NCBI RefSeq assembly: GCF_017356035.1
Contig: NZ_JAFIQX010000001.1
Location: 806,001 to 870,000, forward strand
Reading direction: 5' to 3'
Length of the DNA stretch: 64,000 bases
Origin: Longitalea luteola
Lineage (GTDB): Bacteria; Bacteroidota; Bacteroidia; Chitinophagales; Chitinophagaceae
Shown: piece after piece, positions 61,736-64,000 of the stretch
Layout of the letters: every line of letters begins with the position of its first letter
Numbering within the stretch: the stretch's first letter is position 1
The notes under the pieces: model-generated
Seen by the model: only the letters and a program-made list of their open reading frames with translations
What the model was told of the DNA's origin: nothing
Databases searched by the model: none
Position numbers and translations under genes: made by a program

Positions 61736-61859
61736 AATAGTCAATTGGGAATGGTCAATGGTGAATAGAACCCCCTTTTTCGAGGGTAATAACGTAATCG
61801 GCAAGCAGAAATTTTATGAGGCTATTGACGATTAACCATTGCCCATTCACCATTCACCA
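61736..61859. repeat. Inverted GTCAATG heptamer arrays
   Basis: Left arm 61736-61770 (GTCAATTGGGAATGGTCAAT) and right arm 61821-61859 (CTATTGACGATTAACCATTG, CCATTCACCATTCACC) are inverted around a 50-bp core. Confidence 0.7.
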
Positions 61860-61861
61860 AA

Positions 61862-61893
61862 ATAAAAAACCCTGCCCGAAAAAAGACAGGGTT
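61862..61893 (-). terminator. secG terminator
   Basis: AACCCTG / CAGGGTT stem (61868-61893) with TTTTTATT following on the minus strand; 22 bp past the stop. Confidence 0.7.
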
Positions 61894-61914
61894 GAGCTAA
61901 TTTTTTACAATCTA

Positions 61915-62244
61915 TTATTTCGCCGGAGCGGGTGTATTTTGTAAAGGTGAACCACTGGCAGGAGCGGGGGCTGTAGCTGCCGGCCTTGCATTTACCGGTT
62001 CGCGGCTGCTGCTTTTACCTGCAGGGATAAAAAATGCCGAGAACAGGCATAACAGGGCAATTGCAATTGCCATAACCCAGGTACCTTTTTCCAGTACATC
62101 GGTTGTTTGTTTCACACCCATGAACTGGCTGTTGAAACCGGCAATGTTACCGGCCAATCCGCCGCCTTTGGGGTTTTGGATCAGGATAAACAACCCGATG
62201 GCCACACTAGCTATAATAATAAGTACCAGGAACAAATACGTCAT
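61915..62244 (-). CDS. secG: Preprotein translocase subunit SecG
   Basis: Accessory subunit of the SecYEG channel. The 109-aa protein has two membrane helices (about 3-20 and 55-72) flanking the conserved loop LIQNPKGGGLAGNIAGFNSQ (about 21-40). The C-terminal tail is Ala/Pro-rich (SREPVNARPAATAPAPASGS), as often in Bacteroidota. It starts one base after the stop of the upstream TPR-like gene. Confidence 0.93.
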   Translation of the reverse strand: MTYLFLVLIIIASVAIGLFILIQNPKGGGLAGNIAGFNSQFMGVKQTTDVLEKGTWVMAIAIALLCLFSAFFIPAGKSSSREPVNARPAATAPAPASGSPLQNTPAPAK

Positions 62245-62245
62245 G

Positions 62246-63850
62246 TCACTGTGCTTTTAATTGTTCAATTCTGCCCGCAAAATAAGGGCTTTTGGCGGGA
62301 TTAAGCAAACTTAATTTCTCGTATACCCGGATGGCTTTGGCGGCGTTTCCCTGCTTGGCCCAAACTTCGGCCATTGCTTCGGTCAATACCTCTTTTTCTT
62401 CTACCGAATGTTCGGCAATGCGCTGAATGCTTTGGTTCGTCACTTCGTCGAGCGAAGTGTTTGTTTCTATGGGACCACCGATCCGCTTCATGCTGCGCAG
62501 CCAGTCGGTAAAACTTTTCATTTTTTTACCCAGCCGGTCTTTGAGATCATCCTGCATCAATTTAACGCCCTGCGACGCAAAATAGTCTATGGTATGATAA
62601 GATTCAAAGATCGGTTCACCAGGGTCAACGGCGGTCTGGCCTTCCAGTTTGCCGGGGGTTAAGCTATAAGGCTGGGGTTGAACCGGTGCTGCTGAGGCGG
62701 CAACGGCCGGCTGTTCTGCTGCTGCAGTAATGGCGGCCGATTCTTCTTTACTATTTTCAGTAACGGCTGTAACCGGTTGTTCTTCAAGATCGATCCCGGT
62801 TGCCGCTGCTTCCCCGATGGCGATCTCGGCCGGTGGCATTTCAGCGTTCACTGCAGTCTCTTCTGCCGGTGTTGCAACCGTTGTTGAATCGGTAACGGCA
62901 GCTATTTCTTCCGGTGCTATTTCCACTGCAGGAACAACTTCATCCTGCTCCCTTGCTTTTTCAATGTCAAGCGGTGTTGCTTCCACTGCCGGAACGATCT
63001 CATCTTCGGTTCGGGCCTGTTCCACTTCCAGTGGGGTTGCTTCCACGGCTGGCACAATTTCATCCTGTTCCCTTGCTTTTTCTACCTCTAATGGCGTTGC
63101 TTCTATGGCGGGAACTATGTCATCGATCTCTGTATTCTCTTTGGTAGTGGCAGATGCGCTCAAAGCTTCTTCGGAGATGCTTACTGCATGCCCGGCCGGT
63201 CCCGCCGTATTTTCTTCTGCCAGCTGGCTGCTTTCTGCGATGGCTACCGCGGAAGCTGTTTCCAGCGTGGCCTCCTCGGTTTGCTCAAGCGATCCAATTT
63301 CAGCTGCCTGCTCTTCTTCGGGGGCCACCTGTTCAACCAGGGAGCCGTCTTCATTCACCTGCAGACTGATGCCTTCTGCTTCCGGCATTTCAGCAGCAGC
63401 TGCTGCTGGTTGTTCGGCAGCCGGTTGTTCTGTAACAGGTGTTTCTTCTGGTACGCCGGTCGCCGATGCCTGAATGGCCGATCCTTCCTGATTCTCTTCC
63501 TCTGCTGGCGGAGCAGTATAGTTTGCCTGCCCGGTTTTCGGCATTTGAACCACGATCCTGAATCCCGGCTGCTGCATAGGCTCTTCAGTCCTGGGCATGG
63601 CAGGGGCTTCTTCTTTCTGATCTAACTGCCAGCGCAGCCATAAGCTGTTATGAAAGTATAGGGAAGCCTGTTGGCACTGCTCATAATTATCATAAGAACC
63701 ACTGTCTTTCAGCTTCTTGGCGTACAGGAATTGTCCCACCGCTGCATAAGGATAATCATCCGTGAACTGCTTCAGTTCCTGCACGGTTACCTGTTCGAAT
63801 GAGTCCTTATCAAAAAGGTGCTTTACCAGCGTTTGGATATGATATTGCAT
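62246..63850 (-). CDS. TPR-like protein with 20-aa acidic repeats
   Basis: A 534-aa protein without signal peptide. The N-terminal 75 residues are helical (TDDYPYAAVGQFLYAKKLKD). A long acidic Ala/Glu/Pro region follows (about 80-410). Inside it are four near-identical 20-residue units starting at about 243, 263, 283 and 303 (DEIVPAVEATPLEVEQARTE). The C-terminal 60 residues have a TPR-like end (EVWAKQGNAAKAIRVYEKLS, LLNPAKSPYFAGRIEQLKAQ). It is between lptE and secG with tight spacing, so it may assist envelope biogenesis; function is unknown. Confidence 0.8.
   Translation of the reverse strand: MQYHIQTLVKHLFDKDSFEQVTVQELKQFTDDYPYAAVGQFLYAKKLKDSGSYDNYEQCQQASLYFHNSLWLRWQLDQKEEAPAMPRTEEPMQQPGFRIVVQMPKTGQANYTAPPAEEENQEGSAIQASATGVPEETPVTEQPAAEQPAAAAAEMPEAEGISLQVNEDGSLVEQVAPEEEQAAEIGSLEQTEEATLETASAVAIAESSQLAEENTAGPAGHAVSISEEALSASATTKENTEIDDIVPAIEATPLEVEKAREQDEIVPAVEATPLEVEQARTEDEIVPAVEATPLDIEKAREQDEVVPAVEIAPEEIAAVTDSTTVATPAEETAVNAEMPPAEIAIGEAAATGIDLEEQPVTAVTENSKEESAAITAAAEQPAVAASAAPVQPQPYSLTPGKLEGQTAVDPGEPIFESYHTIDYFASQGVKLMQDDLKDRLGKKMKSFTDWLRSMKRIGGPIETNTSLDEVTNQSIQRIAEHSVEEKEVLTEAMAEVWAKQGNAAKAIRVYEKLSLLNPAKSPYFAGRIEQLKAQ
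62912..63130 (-). repeat. 60-bp in-frame tandem repeat
   Basis: Four 60-bp units encoding the 20-aa acidic repeats of the TPR-like protein. The first three are nearly identical in protein and the fourth is diverged. Copy number is likely variable. Confidence 0.85.
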
Positions 63851-63859
63851 TATACCAGC

Positions 63860-64000
63860 TTACCAGTTTGAAAAAATACGGTTGAAAATTTCATCCACCA
63901 CGTTCTTGATGATGGTTTCATTTAACTGGGCCTCTGCCTGCGTAATAGTCAGGTTGGCCGAATAATCGAAGTTACGGGAAACATCGGCTTCAAAGTTCTT
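63860..64000 (-). CDS. lptE: LPS assembly lipoprotein LptE, C-terminal part
   Basis: Only the last 46 residues and the stop lie in the window; the rest is beyond the edge. They read KNFEADVSRNFDYSANLTIT then QAEAQLNETI, IKNVVDEIF and NRIFSNW. This matches the end of Bacteroidota LptE, the plug partner of LptD in the outer membrane. It is followed after nine bases by the TPR-like gene and then secG. Recognition rests on a short tail, so moderate confidence. Confidence 0.65.
   Translation of the reverse strand, partial: KNFEADVSRNFDYSANLTITQAEAQLNETIIKNVVDEIFNRIFSNW

Noticed and set aside
580-61859. Short tandem arrays considered as CRISPR arrays
   Set aside because: Units are 7-9 bp (or 21 bp) and run head to tail without unique spacers, and no cas genes are present.

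Overview
The window looks like a chromosomal segment of a Bacteroidota bacterium, most likely family Chitinophagaceae (Niastella/Chitinophaga-like). Supporting signs are the parA-parB-DUF5683-dapB block, LytTR and hybrid two-component proteins, an M56/BlaI pair, DUF4142, DUF5684, DUF2752/TM2, WbqC and DUF2452 proteins, many Bacteroidota-type lipoproteins, and promoter-like TTG-N20-TAnnTTCG boxes. I see no rRNA, tRNA, CRISPR array, insertion sequence or prophage. The family-level guess is inference.

Layout. 0-6.4 kb: Rrf2 and LuxR-type regulators, then the minus-strand parA-parB-DUF5683-dapB chromosome segregation/lysine block and a UPF0173 hydrolase. 6.5-9.4 kb: FMN reductase, a membrane metallophosphoesterase and a 950-bp repeat-rich gap. 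9.4-14.7 kb: a LytTR regulator and hybrid kinase, and two envelope proteins. 14.8-18.7 kb: pgi, a phosphodiester glycosidase-type protein and threonine aldolase. 19-27.8 kb: envelope proteins, a DUF695 protein, a histidine kinase, dienelactone hydrolase, methyltransferase and a second FMN reductase. 27.9-29 kb: prfB with an intact +1 programmed frameshift. 29.2-32.7 kb: a compact three-gene operon (4-TM coiled-coil protein, von Willebrand-A-like lipoprotein, OmpA-like lipoprotein) with no function I recognise. 33-41 kb: pruA, small envelope proteins, and pyrimidine genes pyrR, pyrB and pyrE with coaD, a thioesterase and a NUDIX hydrolase. 41-48 kb: HMA protein, LEA-like lipoprotein, WbqC, M56 peptidase plus BlaI repressor with paired dyads upstream, and a sterol-desaturase-like protein. 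48-64 kb: POTRA/barrel protein, membrane pyrophosphatase hppA, AsmA-like protein, trmH, thioredoxin-like proteins, DUF4142, YihY, mltG, secG, a TPR-like acidic-repeat protein and the end of lptE.

The most unusual content is between the genes. More than twenty gaps carry degenerate short tandem arrays with periods of 7 bp (several unrelated consensus words), 8 bp (TAATGTGA/ATTATCAC), 9 bp and 21 bp. Many are arranged as inverted arms around a non-repeated core, so each could fold as a long hairpin. Several begin within or next to the stop codon of the upstream gene, one fills the loop of a terminator, and one forms a stem plus T-run between pyrR and pyrB. Two loci 11 kb apart share a nearly identical 43-bp core in opposite orientation. 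This looks like a family of intergenic elements and is the best candidate here for something undescribed; the three-gene envelope operon is the best protein-coding candidate.
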